The translations under genes and the position numbers were made by a program. This document shows, one piece after another, positions 1 to 7,808 of a DNA stretch of 64,000 nt (positions are counted from its first letter, which is position 1; every line of letters begins with the position of its first letter). The notes below the pieces were generated by a model. It searched no databases. It was not told the origin of the DNA and was given only the letters and a program-made list of their open reading frames with translations. The DNA comes from Gordonia sediminis (GTDB taxonomy: Bacteria; Actinomycetota; Actinomycetes; Mycobacteriales; Mycobacteriaceae). The stretch spans positions 992,001 through 1,056,000 of the forward strand of contig RZUM01000002.1 of assembly GCA_004193205.1 (NCBI GenBank). Direction: 5' to 3'.

Positions 1-277
1 GTTCCGAGGCGAGTGCAGGCTGATCCGGGATACGCAGTTCATCCAGGCGCGCCGACGGAACTGCTGCGTGGATCAGTCCCGACGAGTAGCGAACCGCGAA
101 ATGGACGGCCTCTGCGGTGGCAATTTGTGCTGGAAAGGTCAGTACCGCACCGTCACGGTCAAGCAGAACCCTGGCCCGCACTCTTGCGAACGAGTCTGCC
201 GCGCGGCGACACGACGCCTGGCGGGTAATGCTGTTGCGTGCTGGGGCTTTCCGAACTGGGTGGTCGAGAATGGTCAT
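1..277 (-). CDS. RibB-like (DHBP synthase fold) protein, partial
   Basis: Only the first 92 residues are in the window; the gene starts with ATG at 277 (GAGGA nine bases upstream) and runs off the left edge. Residues ~25-85 resemble the N-terminal half of 3,4-dihydroxy-2-butanone 4-phosphate synthase: LLDRDG sits where RibB has its first acidic loop, then FPAQ, then RYSSGLIHAAV (RibB has an RHGSGIV-type strand), then RLDELRIP. The RENEGD loop that binds Mg2+ and substrate in true RibB is absent, so a role in riboflavin synthesis is doubtful. It is the last visible gene of the operon that begins at 4569, 12 bases after the amidohydrolase, so I infer a catabolic role. The missing C-terminal half limits the call. 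Confidence 0.6.
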   Translation of the reverse strand, partial: MTILDHPVRKAPARNSITRQASCRRAADSFARVRARVLLDRDGAVLTFPAQIATAEAVHFAVRYSSGLIHAAVPSARLDELRIPDQPALASE

Positions 278-289
278 TTCGCGTGATCC

Positions 290-1312
290 TCACGGGTGCG
301 GCAGGACATCGTTGAGCTCGTAGACGCGCGCCGCGGTGCCCGCGAAGATGGCCTCGCGTTCGGCCTGTGAGCAATGGGCGGTCAGCCGCTGGTACGCGTT
401 GACCACGTGTCCGAACGCTCCCGACCCGTCGGTCGGAAGGTTGCTCTCGAACATGGTCCGGTCCGCTCCGAACAGCTCGATCGCGGTCTCGACATAGGGC
501 CGCCATTCGGCGGCGAGAGTTGCCGAGTCGGCCGGCGGATCGGCCATGAACGTCGCGGAGCCCGAGAGGAATGATCCCAAGCCACCCATCTTGACCGTGA
601 CGTTCTCGCAGTCCGCGATCGCTTTCATGTCGGCTTCCCATTGCGGGCGTTCTTCTTCCATCCTTCCGGTGTGGCGCCCGATGCCGACAGGGTGGCCGAG
701 ATGATTGAGCACGATGGGTGTGCTCGGGAAGTTGTTCGCCAGGTCGACGATGTCGGGGAGCTGCGGCGCGAGAACGAATGCGTCGAAGTTCAAGCCCAGC
801 CGGGTCAGGTGTGTGAACCCCAGTCGAAAAGCCGGTTCGAGATACATTCCCGGCCCATGGTCGAAGACACCGGCGAGGATCGTCGGGTCCTCGTCCCACA
901 ATGCCTCTTGGCGAACACCTTTGAATCGGAGCGGTGCCGCGTCAAGGTGCGCCTCGAGGGCAGCCGCGGCGTTCGGATGGCGCAGGTCCACGGACCCGAC
1001 GATGCCGGCGGCGACGCGGACTCCGCGATACAGACCGCTTGCGCCCATCGCAGCCTGCCCGTTGAAGAACTCCGTCTGTCCCACCGCCCGCAACTCGTCG
1101 GGGCCCTCAGAGCGGTACATCGTTTGTGACTCCATGACGACTGTGGCCACCAGGTTGTGGCCGTCCGCGGCAAAGTCGGTGTAGTCGTCGATGAGGAATC
1201 GCTCACGTCGCATGACCTTCTTGACCATCGGGTTGGGACGGTCGTACAGATGATGGTGGGTATCGATGATCGCGATGTCGGGGTCGATGGGCAGTTCGGT
1301 CGATGATGTCAT
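290..1312 (-). CDS. Amidohydrolase-2 family metal-dependent hydrolase
   Basis: 340 residues, a usual length for the amidohydrolase-2 (TIM-barrel) family, which includes lactonases, decarboxylases and hydrolases of ring-cleavage products. The N-terminal metal motif is DTHHHLYD (residues ~17-24), the central strand reads VLNHLGHP (~200), and the C-terminal FESNLP segment (~292) matches the place where the family has its catalytic Asp region; here it is FESN rather than the more common FGSD. The ATG overlaps the stop of the flavin reductase gene by four bases, so the two are translationally coupled. The operon context suggests it hydrolyses a lactone or amide intermediate. The substrate is unknown. 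Confidence 0.8.
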   Translation of the reverse strand: MTSSTELPIDPDIAIIDTHHHLYDRPNPMVKKVMRRERFLIDDYTDFAADGHNLVATVVMESQTMYRSEGPDELRAVGQTEFFNGQAAMGASGLYRGVRVAAGIVGSVDLRHPNAAAALEAHLDAAPLRFKGVRQEALWDEDPTILAGVFDHGPGMYLEPAFRLGFTHLTRLGLNFDAFVLAPQLPDIVDLANNFPSTPIVLNHLGHPVGIGRHTGRMEEERPQWEADMKAIADCENVTVKMGGLGSFLSGSATFMADPPADSATLAAEWRPYVETAIELFGADRTMFESNLPTDGSGAFGHVVNAYQRLTAHCSQAEREAIFAGTAARVYELNDVLPHP

Positions 1313-1827
1313 CGTGGCACCTTTCCGTGAGTGTCAGAATGCAACGGCGCGTGGGTGCCGAATTTCCGGCGGTGGTAGGTGAGCGGTTCTCCATCGACGA
1401 GTTCGGCTTCGACGACCTCGCCGACGACGATGATGTGATCGCCGCCGTCGGTGAGCGAGCGGACCGCGCATCCGATCCAGCCATATGCGTCGGACAGTCG
1501 CGCGGACCCAAGGGATTCGCGCCATTCGACGCTCGCGAACTTGTCGTCACCCTTGGTGGCGAACTGTCGTGCCGCCCCTTCCTCGCGGATACCCAGGATG
1601 TTCAGGCCGAAGCGGCCGGATTCCTGGATGGCATTGAGTGTGTTGGATTTTCGGTCGAGGGCGACCATGACCATCGGTGGGTGCATGGATAGCGACGAGA
1701 ATGCGCTGACCGTGGTCCCGTGTGGTACGCCCTCGACCACAGTCGTGACGACGGATACCGGTGTACAGACCCCTGCCATGACGTCGCGGAGTGAATCTGT
1801 CAGTGGTCGCACAATATTGCCGATCAT
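1309..1827 (-). CDS. Flavin reductase (HpaC/NtaB-like) domain protein
   Basis: 172 residues, the normal size for short-chain flavin reductases that supply FMNH2 or FADH2 to two-component monooxygenases. The N-terminal half shows the family pattern: a VMAGVCTPVSVVTT strand, then GTTVSAFSSLSMHPPMVMVAL, then SNTLNAI and FGLNIL. The C-terminal half ends with the usual hydrophobic strand HIIVVGEVVEA. It is coupled by four-base overlaps to the FAH-family gene upstream and the amidohydrolase downstream. The obvious partner is the luciferase-like monooxygenase at 5613-6758, in the neighbouring operon under the same LysR gene. I infer that NAD(P)H-dependent FMN reduction feeds that enzyme. Confidence 0.87.
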   Translation of the reverse strand: MIGNIVRPLTDSLRDVMAGVCTPVSVVTTVVEGVPHGTTVSAFSSLSMHPPMVMVALDRKSNTLNAIQESGRFGLNILGIREEGAARQFATKGDDKFASVEWRESLGSARLSDAYGWIGCAVRSLTDGGDHIIVVGEVVEAELVDGEPLTYHRRKFGTHAPLHSDTHGKVPR

Positions 1828-2684
1828 GAGGTCGTCTCCTGGTTCTCGTCGCGGACTGTGTTGATCAAGTCCATGACCCCTGGAATCGTGACAACGAGTT
1901 CGTCACCGTCTCTGAGGTAGCGGGGTGGTTCTTGACGGTGTCCGATCCCCGGCGGTGTACCCAGCGCGAGGACGTCACCCGGTTCGAGAGTGGTGAACGA
2001 ACTGATGTACTCGATGATCTGGGCGGCGTCGAAGCACAGGTCGGCGGCCCGACCATGTTGGTACCGATGCCCGTTGACAGTGGTCATTATCTCGAGTGCC
2101 TCCGGGTCGTCGATCTCGTCGATCGTGATCATCCATGGCCCCCATGACCCCGACGCATCGAAGTTCTTGCCCGCGGTCGCCTGGCCACTGTGCAGTTGGA
2201 ACTCCCGCACGCTGTTCTCGCCCATGATGCTGTAGCCGGCGACGTGGGCCATGGCGTTTTCGGCCGGGATATGTCGGCCCCCGTCTCCGATGACGACGAC
2301 CAGTTCCCCCTCCCAGTCCAATGTGTCCGACACGAAGGGCCGGATCAACGGATCGTGATGTCCGACGAACGACGAGGCAAAGCGCGTGAAGAGCGTCGGA
2401 TGAGCCGCCGTGGTCGCGCCGACCTCGACCGCATGGGTGGCGAAGTTGAGGCCGACACAGACGATGTGTTCGGGCCGGGGAACCGGTGGAAGCCAACGGG
2501 CCGTGGTGATGTCGATCTCTGGGCAATCGTCGAGCTCACGCACCAGAGTCGACCGCGGCGCGAGCGGCAGGAGGGCTGCCACACCGCGACCGCCGGTCGC
2601 CGCGGTCACGTCGCGAACGACACCTCCGGCGGTTTGGGCTATCGTGTGCCGCCTGTCGTCGATCTCCACCGTGGCGAGCCTCAT
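1824..2684 (-). CDS. Fumarylacetoacetate hydrolase (FAH) family protein
   Basis: 286 residues. The FAH fold begins near residue ~75 with IVCVGLNFATHA. The acidic metal ligands lie in DWEGELVVVIG (residues ~125-135) and further on in the GKNFDASGSWGPW region, and the C-terminal part has GDVLALGTPPGIG, all standard for this family. Members cleave or hydrate 2-oxo-acids such as acylpyruvates, or decarboxylate ring-fission products. It overlaps the DapA-like gene (upstream) and the flavin reductase gene (downstream) by four bases each. A 2-oxo-acid hydrolase or hydratase late in the pathway is likely; the exact reaction cannot be read from sequence. Confidence 0.85.
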   Translation of the reverse strand: MRLATVEIDDRRHTIAQTAGGVVRDVTAATGGRGVAALLPLAPRSTLVRELDDCPEIDITTARWLPPVPRPEHIVCVGLNFATHAVEVGATTAAHPTLFTRFASSFVGHHDPLIRPFVSDTLDWEGELVVVIGDGGRHIPAENAMAHVAGYSIMGENSVREFQLHSGQATAGKNFDASGSWGPWMITIDEIDDPEALEIMTTVNGHRYQHGRAADLCFDAAQIIEYISSFTTLEPGDVLALGTPPGIGHRQEPPRYLRDGDELVVTIPGVMDLINTVRDENQETTS

Positions 2685-3613
2685 CGGATCGCTCGCTCAC
2701 GGTCGAGGACAACGGTGGACTGCTCGAGAAGCTCACTGACCCGCTCGATTCCCGCGGCGGTGGTCTCGATGAGGGGCGGCCTGACGTGCGGCGACACCAG
2801 GCGATCCTCGTGTGCGAGAACCCACTTCAGAGTTGTCGGGTTGGTCTCGACGAACAGCGCGTCGACGATGGGATGCAGCTCGTAGTGGATCTTCCTCGCC
2901 CCGTCGAGGTCGCCGCCGAGCCAGAGCTCGTACATCCTCGCGCACGATGCGGGAGCGATATTGGCAGTGGCACTGATGAATCCGACCCCGCCCAGCGCGA
3001 GCAGCGGCAGGCATAACAGTTCGATGCCCGACCACACCAGCAGGTCCTCACCGGCAGCGTGGATGACTCGCGAGAAGTGTTCGAAGTCTCGCGTCGTCTC
3101 CTTGATGCCGACGACGTTGTCGACGTCGCGGTGGAGGCAGGCGATCGTCTCCGGCTCGATCTCGACCGCGGTCCGCGACGGGACGTTGTAGGCGATGATC
3201 GGAAGCTCCGGGAATTGCTGCGCGACTGTCGAATACCATTCGTATAGCGCCTGCTGCGTCGGCCGCGCGTAGTAGGGGGTGATGACAAGAGCCGCATCGG
3301 CACCGGCGTCAACCGCGGCCGCCGTGAGCTCGAGGGTCTCGTCGAGCTTCGCCGACCCGGTGCCCGCGATGAAGGGCACGTGGTCGTCGACCGCTGCACC
3401 GACCGCGTGCATCGCACGGATGCGTTCGTCCACCGTCTGCGCGCTGGGCTCGCCGGTGGATCCCCCGATCGAGATCCCGTGCGTGCCTGCAGCGATCTGC
3501 CATTCGACCAGCGACGCCAAACCGTCCTCGTCCAGCTTTCCGTCATCGGTGAAGGGTGTGATCAACGGGACGATGGACCCGGTGATCTCTTGCGGGGTAC
3601 TACGGAACCTCAT
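2681..3613 (-). CDS. DapA/NAL family lyase (dihydrodipicolinate synthase-like)
   Basis: 310 residues forming a complete TIM-barrel aldolase of the DapA/N-acetylneuraminate lyase family. Visible marks are SIGGSTGEPS (~46-55), the YNVPSR segment with the catalytic Tyr (~145) and the Schiff-base Lys in GIKETT (~172). This family includes, besides lysine biosynthesis, catabolic hydratase-aldolases and dehydratases acting on 2-oxo-acids. Its place in a LysR-linked operon between an ornithine-cyclodeaminase-like gene and an FAH-family gene, with four-base overlaps on both sides, argues for a catabolic aldolase or deaminase rather than housekeeping DapA. Confidence 0.85.
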   Translation of the reverse strand: MRFRSTPQEITGSIVPLITPFTDDGKLDEDGLASLVEWQIAAGTHGISIGGSTGEPSAQTVDERIRAMHAVGAAVDDHVPFIAGTGSAKLDETLELTAAAVDAGADAALVITPYYARPTQQALYEWYSTVAQQFPELPIIAYNVPSRTAVEIEPETIACLHRDVDNVVGIKETTRDFEHFSRVIHAAGEDLLVWSGIELLCLPLLALGGVGFISATANIAPASCARMYELWLGGDLDGARKIHYELHPIVDALFVETNPTTLKWVLAHEDRLVSPHVRPPLIETTAAGIERVSELLEQSTVVLDRERAIR

Positions 3614-4569
3614 GACAGTTCGGTCCTTTCACGGCAGTTCTCGAGGACGACTGCGGCGACGCCGAGGTCGCTGAGTCCAGAGCCCATGCCTTTGAAGAGG
3701 GTCAGTGCGGCGCCGGCGGGACGCCGCAGGTCCTGCTCGAGCACTTCGCCAAGGGTCAGGACTCCGGCGAGCTCGGCGCCGAGCGCGTCCTTCAGTTCAC
3801 GCGAGGCGCGCAGCGCGTTCTCGAGGTCGTCGACCACCGTCAAATCGCTCGCTTCGACGACCCCTGGTAGGAGTTCGGCGGACGTCGGAAGGATCGCGCC
3901 CATCGCGTTGACGTGGCAACCGCCGGCCAACCACGAGCGCTCGATGAACGGCTCGACGGCACGGGTGATCGTCGTGACGATCGGGGCGTCACGCACTGCG
4001 GTGCGTGCGTCCTGGCAGGACTCGACACGCAGTCCGAGTCCGGTCTCGATACGCCGGGCGAACTCATCCCGTCGCGTCCTGTTCGGGCTCCAGACCCGTA
4101 CGGTGTCCAGCGGTCGTACCGCCGTGAGCGCGACGATCTGTTGATAGGCCTGCCGTCCCGTGCCCAGCAGACCGACCACATCCGCCTGTTCGTCCGCCAA
4201 CGCGTCCGTCGCGGCGGCGGCTGTTGCCGCGGTCCTCAGCGAACCGAGACGGCCCGCTCGCATGACCATCAGCAGCTCACCAGAGTCGGCGTCGAACATG
4301 TTCATGACGGCACTCGCGCCCGCCGGCGTGTTCACCCAGTTCTTGAATGCGGCGAGTCCCGACTGCCGGTCGACGGCGCCGAGTGTGTGGGCGGTGCTCG
4401 GACCGTCCCAGGCTGCCATCGACTTGGCGATCACCTGGGCATCACCGCGGTGTGCCGAGCGCAGGACGCGCCGTACGGCGTCAATCGCCTGGTGTTGATC
4501 GACGGCCGCGACGACGTCGTGGTCGTCGAGGACGGGTGTTCGGGTGTCCGAAGGTGTTGGCGTGGTCAT
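3610..4569 (-). CDS. Ornithine cyclodeaminase / mu-crystallin family protein
   Basis: 319 residues, full length for this NAD(P)-dependent family. The Rossmann motif VGLLGTGRQAYQQI lies at ~132-145, followed by VRVWSPNRTRRDEF; an upstream KFKNW-like segment (AAFKNWVN) corresponds to the substrate-binding region. Family members include ornithine cyclodeaminase, pyrroline-2-carboxylate (cyclic imine) reductase and alanine dehydrogenase. It is the first gene of the leftward operon and lies 135 bases from the divergent LysR gene, so that gap should hold the promoter. Together with the DapA-like gene next door it suggests handling of an imino or amino 2-oxo-acid. Confidence 0.85.
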   Translation of the reverse strand: MTTPTPSDTRTPVLDDHDVVAAVDQHQAIDAVRRVLRSAHRGDAQVIAKSMAAWDGPSTAHTLGAVDRQSGLAAFKNWVNTPAGASAVMNMFDADSGELLMVMRAGRLGSLRTAATAAAATDALADEQADVVGLLGTGRQAYQQIVALTAVRPLDTVRVWSPNRTRRDEFARRIETGLGLRVESCQDARTAVRDAPIVTTITRAVEPFIERSWLAGGCHVNAMGAILPTSAELLPGVVEASDLTVVDDLENALRASRELKDALGAELAGVLTLGEVLEQDLRRPAGAALTLFKGMGSGLSDLGVAAVVLENCRERTELS

Positions 4570-4704
4570 CGGTGACCTTTCTCAGGATGTCCCGTCGTCG
4601 TCGTGATGCTGTCGCTGTGATGTGACTTACACTGGACGCCTACGGGGTATAAATCAAAGACGTATTTTTCGATCTGCACATAGTCAGAAGGTTATGGAGA
4701 AGGC

Positions 4705-5625
4705 ATGGACGCGCAGCTCTCGTTCCGGCGGCTGGAAGTCTTTCGGTTGGTCGTCGAGGAGCGAAGTGTGACCCGGGCAGCAGAGGTGCTGATGATCGCG
4801 CAGCCTGCTGTGTCGGCGCAGATTCGCGCACTCGAATCATGGGTCGGCGCTCGGCTTTTCGTCCGTCAGGGCAATCGGCTGGTGCTCACTGAAGCGGGTG
4901 AACGCACTGCGGCGTGGGCCAAGGAGGTGCTCGCGGGTGCTGCGCAGATCCGACGAGAGGTCGGCGACCTCTCCTCCGGACAGACCGGCCGCGTGATCAT
5001 CGCATCGAGCATGGCCGTCGGTACCTATCTGATTCCGCCGGCGGTCGCACGGCTGAGCCAAGAGCGCCCTCAGGCCGACATCACGGTCGCCGTCGGTCGG
5101 CCCGACGAAGTGGTGCACGGGGTTGACACGGGCGAGTTCGACTTCGCCGTGTTGAACTGGGATGAGCGCGACATCCCCGATTCCATGACCCTCGAGCTGC
5201 TGGTGCAGGCGCGTCTGGGCATCTTCGCCACGGCACGCCTCGTCGCCGCAGGGACCTCGATGACGGTCGCCGCTGCGATGCAATTGCCGTTCATCGGAGC
5301 CCCGAGTGACGTTGTTTACCAACGAAATCTCGTCGAACAGCTCCGGGCCGCCGATGCGCCGGAACCGCATTTCACGCTGCGTCTCGGCCATTCCGAGGCG
5401 ATGATCCGCGCGGCGAGTGCGAACGACTGGGCGATCTTCGCGCCGGTCTATGCACTCGCCGACGACCCCCGTCTCCACGAGATCGATGTGCCGGATCTGC
5501 ACCTCACCGAGCGCATCGTGTTACTGCAACGCCGAGACCGACTTCCCTCCACCCTACAGCGGGATGTGGTCTCCGCCATCCGTACAGCCTTGCACGAGTT
5601 GGATATCCGAGATCACCACGAATGA
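4705..5625 (+). CDS. LysR-type transcriptional regulator
   Basis: 306 residues with an N-terminal winged helix (FRRLEVFRLVVEERSVTRAAEVLMIAQPAVSAQIRALE, given here in pieces: the recognition helix is AQPAVSAQIRAL at ~30-42) and a C-terminal periplasmic-binding-like effector domain. It is transcribed away from the operon that starts at 4569 and converges, with a 13-base overlap, on the luciferase-like monooxygenase gene. It therefore sits between the two halves of the unknown catabolic system and most likely activates both. The effector is unknown. Confidence 0.92.
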   Translation: MDAQLSFRRLEVFRLVVEERSVTRAAEVLMIAQPAVSAQIRALESWVGARLFVRQGNRLVLTEAGERTAAWAKEVLAGAAQIRREVGDLSSGQTGRVIIASSMAVGTYLIPPAVARLSQERPQADITVAVGRPDEVVHGVDTGEFDFAVLNWDERDIPDSMTLELLVQARLGIFATARLVAAGTSMTVAAAMQLPFIGAPSDVVYQRNLVEQLRAADAPEPHFTLRLGHSEAMIRAASANDWAIFAPVYALADDPRLHEIDVPDLHLTERIVLLQRRDRLPSTLQRDVVSAIRTALHELDIRDHHE

Positions 5626-6758
5626 TTCCGGTCCGCCGGCGGACTCCAGACCCCGGCTTCGCGCAGGATCTCCAGTACCGGAGCGAATGTCTGCAATTCG
5701 GCGGGGCTCCACAGCGGGAAGTTGATCAGCAGGTTCGTCGCATCCGTCGACTTCTTGAGCTCGAGGATCTGCTCGGCCACGTGGGCCGGGGTGCCGATGA
5801 ACTTCAGCATCGAGCCGGCGGCCCCGAACGCGCGTGCGGCCTTCTCGACTCCCATTTCGGCCCACATTTCGTGGGTGGATTCGATCGACCCGATGACGTC
5901 GGTCGCGATCTCCTTCGTCGCGTCGATGTTGAGCGAGGTGAGCAGATGCTCGAAGACCTCCTCCGCCTCGCCGTCACCCTCACGGATCAGTGCCATCGAA
6001 AACGGACACAACCCCACATCACGGCCGGTGACCGCGGTCTGCTCCTCAAGTCGCGCACCGGCGCCGGCCACCATCTCGACCGAGTTACCCATCGCGACCA
6101 GCTGATCGCAGTGGCGCGCGGCGAATGCGGTGCCGGCCGGCGAGGCGCCGGCACTGACCAACAGGGGCCGAGGCTTGGCGGCCGGGCGGGGCAGCTTGAT
6201 GCGGCCCTTTGCCCGGTAGTAGGTGCCCTTGTGGTCAATCGGCTCCTCTTCGCTCCACAGCGCCTCGACCACCTCGACGAACTCCGCCGCCATTCGATAC
6301 CGCTCGTCGTGCTCGATGAGCTCCTCGCCGAACAGAGCAGTCTCGTCAGCGCTGAATCCGGTGACGACGTTCCATGCCCACCGCCCATCGCTGAAGGCGT
6401 CCAGCGTCGCGCCCATTCGAGCCACGTGTGCCGGATGGTGATGCGTCGTATGGAACGTCGAGGTCACCCCGATGTGATCGGTCGCGGCGAAGAGCGCCAT
6501 TGCGAGCATCGGCGCGTGATACGCCGGCGACTGGTGGCCGCCACGCTCGGCGGCCCGCTGGTGACCGGACCAGTTGTCCGCGATGAACAGGGAGTCGAAG
6601 CCGACGTGCTCCGCCGCTCGGGCGAGGGCGAGCAGGTTGGCCTTGTTCATGTCGGGCCGGGTGGATGCCGCCTCGTCCGAGTACAAGAAGTTCGTCTTGC
6701 CGGATGGGAAGAAGTATCCGAAGTGCAGCTCAGACGGGTCGAGAGATTGCGATTTCAT
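5613..6758 (-). CDS. LLM-class FMNH2-dependent monooxygenase
   Basis: 381 residues from the ATG at 6758, which has a GAGG site ~10 bases upstream; an upstream in-frame ATG would only add a low-complexity Pro/Gln stretch. The sequence is a bacterial luciferase-like TIM barrel: LHFGYFFPSG near the start, FDSLFIADNW (~60), the THHHPAHVARMGATLDAFSDGR region (~115-140) and VVTGF followed by ERYRMAAEFVEVV. This pattern resembles the RutA, NtaA and SfnG group, which oxygenates C-N or C-S bonds or heterocycles with reduced FMN. FMNH2 likely comes from the reductase at 1309-1827. Gene order: P450, P450 reductase, then this gene after 93 bases. Confidence 0.88.
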   Translation of the reverse strand: MKSQSLDPSELHFGYFFPSGKTNFLYSDEAASTRPDMNKANLLALARAAEHVGFDSLFIADNWSGHQRAAERGGHQSPAYHAPMLAMALFAATDHIGVTSTFHTTHHHPAHVARMGATLDAFSDGRWAWNVVTGFSADETALFGEELIEHDERYRMAAEFVEVVEALWSEEEPIDHKGTYYRAKGRIKLPRPAAKPRPLLVSAGASPAGTAFAARHCDQLVAMGNSVEMVAGAGARLEEQTAVTGRDVGLCPFSMALIREGDGEAEEVFEHLLTSLNIDATKEIATDVIGSIESTHEMWAEMGVEKAARAFGAAGSMLKFIGTPAHVAEQILELKKSTDATNLLINFPLWSPAELQTFAPVLEILREAGVWSPPADRNHSW

Positions 6759-6851
6759 GAGAGTCCTCTTGTGGTGTAAGGGTTGTTGAGGTTGCGGGCT
6801 CGGGATGGACGGGCTCTGGTTGGACAGCGGCATCCGCGTACTCGTGACGGT

Positions 6852-7808
6852 TCACATGTCGAGCACGAGTGGGCCTGCGGCGCACCGTGAGACACAAGGC
6901 ATCATGTAGCACCCTTGCCGCCGATCTTCGTCAGTGAGGACGGAGTCGCGATGTTCGGGTATGCCTTCGAGTACAGTGACTTCGCAAGTGCCGCAGGTGC
7001 CTACCTCGCAGGAGGACGCGACGTCCACGCCTGCCGCGGCGAGGACTTCGAGTATGGTCCGATTCGGCGGCACGTGATAGGTGCGACCACTGCCGGCCAG
7101 ACGTACCTCGAAGGCGTGTTCGTTCGTTGCGTCGAGTTCGACTGCGACGAAGCGTTCGACGTGCAGTGAACCGTCCGGCCAGCGATGCGCGGCATTCCTG
7201 ACTGACTCGAGCAAGGGGGTCGGACCGCACGCGTAGATCTTGGTATCGGGTGTGGGATGTTCGAGTATCTCTGCGATCGGGATGCGTCCGACTTCGTCTC
7301 TTGGATAAATCCTGTTGCGGTCCGAATGTTTTCGGAGGTCGCCGAGGAACGCCATCGTTGCCCGGGTGCGGCCGCCGTAGTGTAGTACCCAGTCAGATCC
7401 CTTCGATTCGGCTTCTCTGATCATTGGCAGCATGGGTGTGATCCCGATGCCACCGGCAATGAATACGTACCGTTCTGCCGGTACCAGCGAGAAGGCGTTC
7501 CGCGGCTTTGACACTCGGACAACATCATTGACTGATAACACATCGTGCAGGTAGGTGGATCCACCGCGACTGTCGGATTGGCGAAGCACCGCGATCTGAT
7601 AACGGAGAATGTCGTCGGGATCTCCACACAGCGAGTACTGCCGTCGATGGTCGCCGCACTGTACATCGATGTGTGCGCCGGCGGCCCACCCTGGTAACGG
7701 ATCCCCCGGGGGTCCGGCCAGGGTGATGCCGAGGACGTCAGCCGAAAGTAGAGTCTTTGCCGCGACCGTGAGCGCGAGGTCGGCAGATGGATCATGCACG
7801 GCGGTCAT
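6852..7808 (-). CDS. PDR/VanB-type reductase (flavin, NAD, C-terminal 2Fe-2S)
   Basis: 318 residues in the phthalate dioxygenase reductase order: flavin-binding barrel (RQYSLCGDP at ~55-63), NAD-binding domain (FIAGGIGITPMLPMI ~115-129; YACGPTPLL ~195) and a C-terminal plant-type ferredoxin with CEVGTCGTC (~268-276) and a last Cys near 306. It carries electrons from NAD(P)H one at a time to an oxygenase. Its ATG overlaps the P450 stop by four bases, so the P450 is the clear partner. This is a split form of the arrangement found fused in P450-RhF-type enzymes. Confidence 0.9.
   Translation of the reverse strand: MTAVHDPSADLALTVAAKTLLSADVLGITLAGPPGDPLPGWAAGAHIDVQCGDHRRQYSLCGDPDDILRYQIAVLRQSDSRGGSTYLHDVLSVNDVVRVSKPRNAFSLVPAERYVFIAGGIGITPMLPMIREAESKGSDWVLHYGGRTRATMAFLGDLRKHSDRNRIYPRDEVGRIPIAEILEHPTPDTKIYACGPTPLLESVRNAAHRWPDGSLHVERFVAVELDATNEHAFEVRLAGSGRTYHVPPNRTILEVLAAAGVDVASSCEVGTCGTCEVTVLEGIPEHRDSVLTDEDRRQGCYMMPCVSRCAAGPLVLDM

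Noticed and set aside
2681-3613. Lysine-biosynthesis DapA
   Set aside because: The gene is inside a LysR-linked catabolic operon with no lysine genes; the family has many catabolic members.
5622-6779. A 385-codon plus-strand frame opposite the LLM monooxygenase gene
   Set aside because: It is compositional shadow; the minus strand carries the luciferase-like motifs and a good ribosome site.
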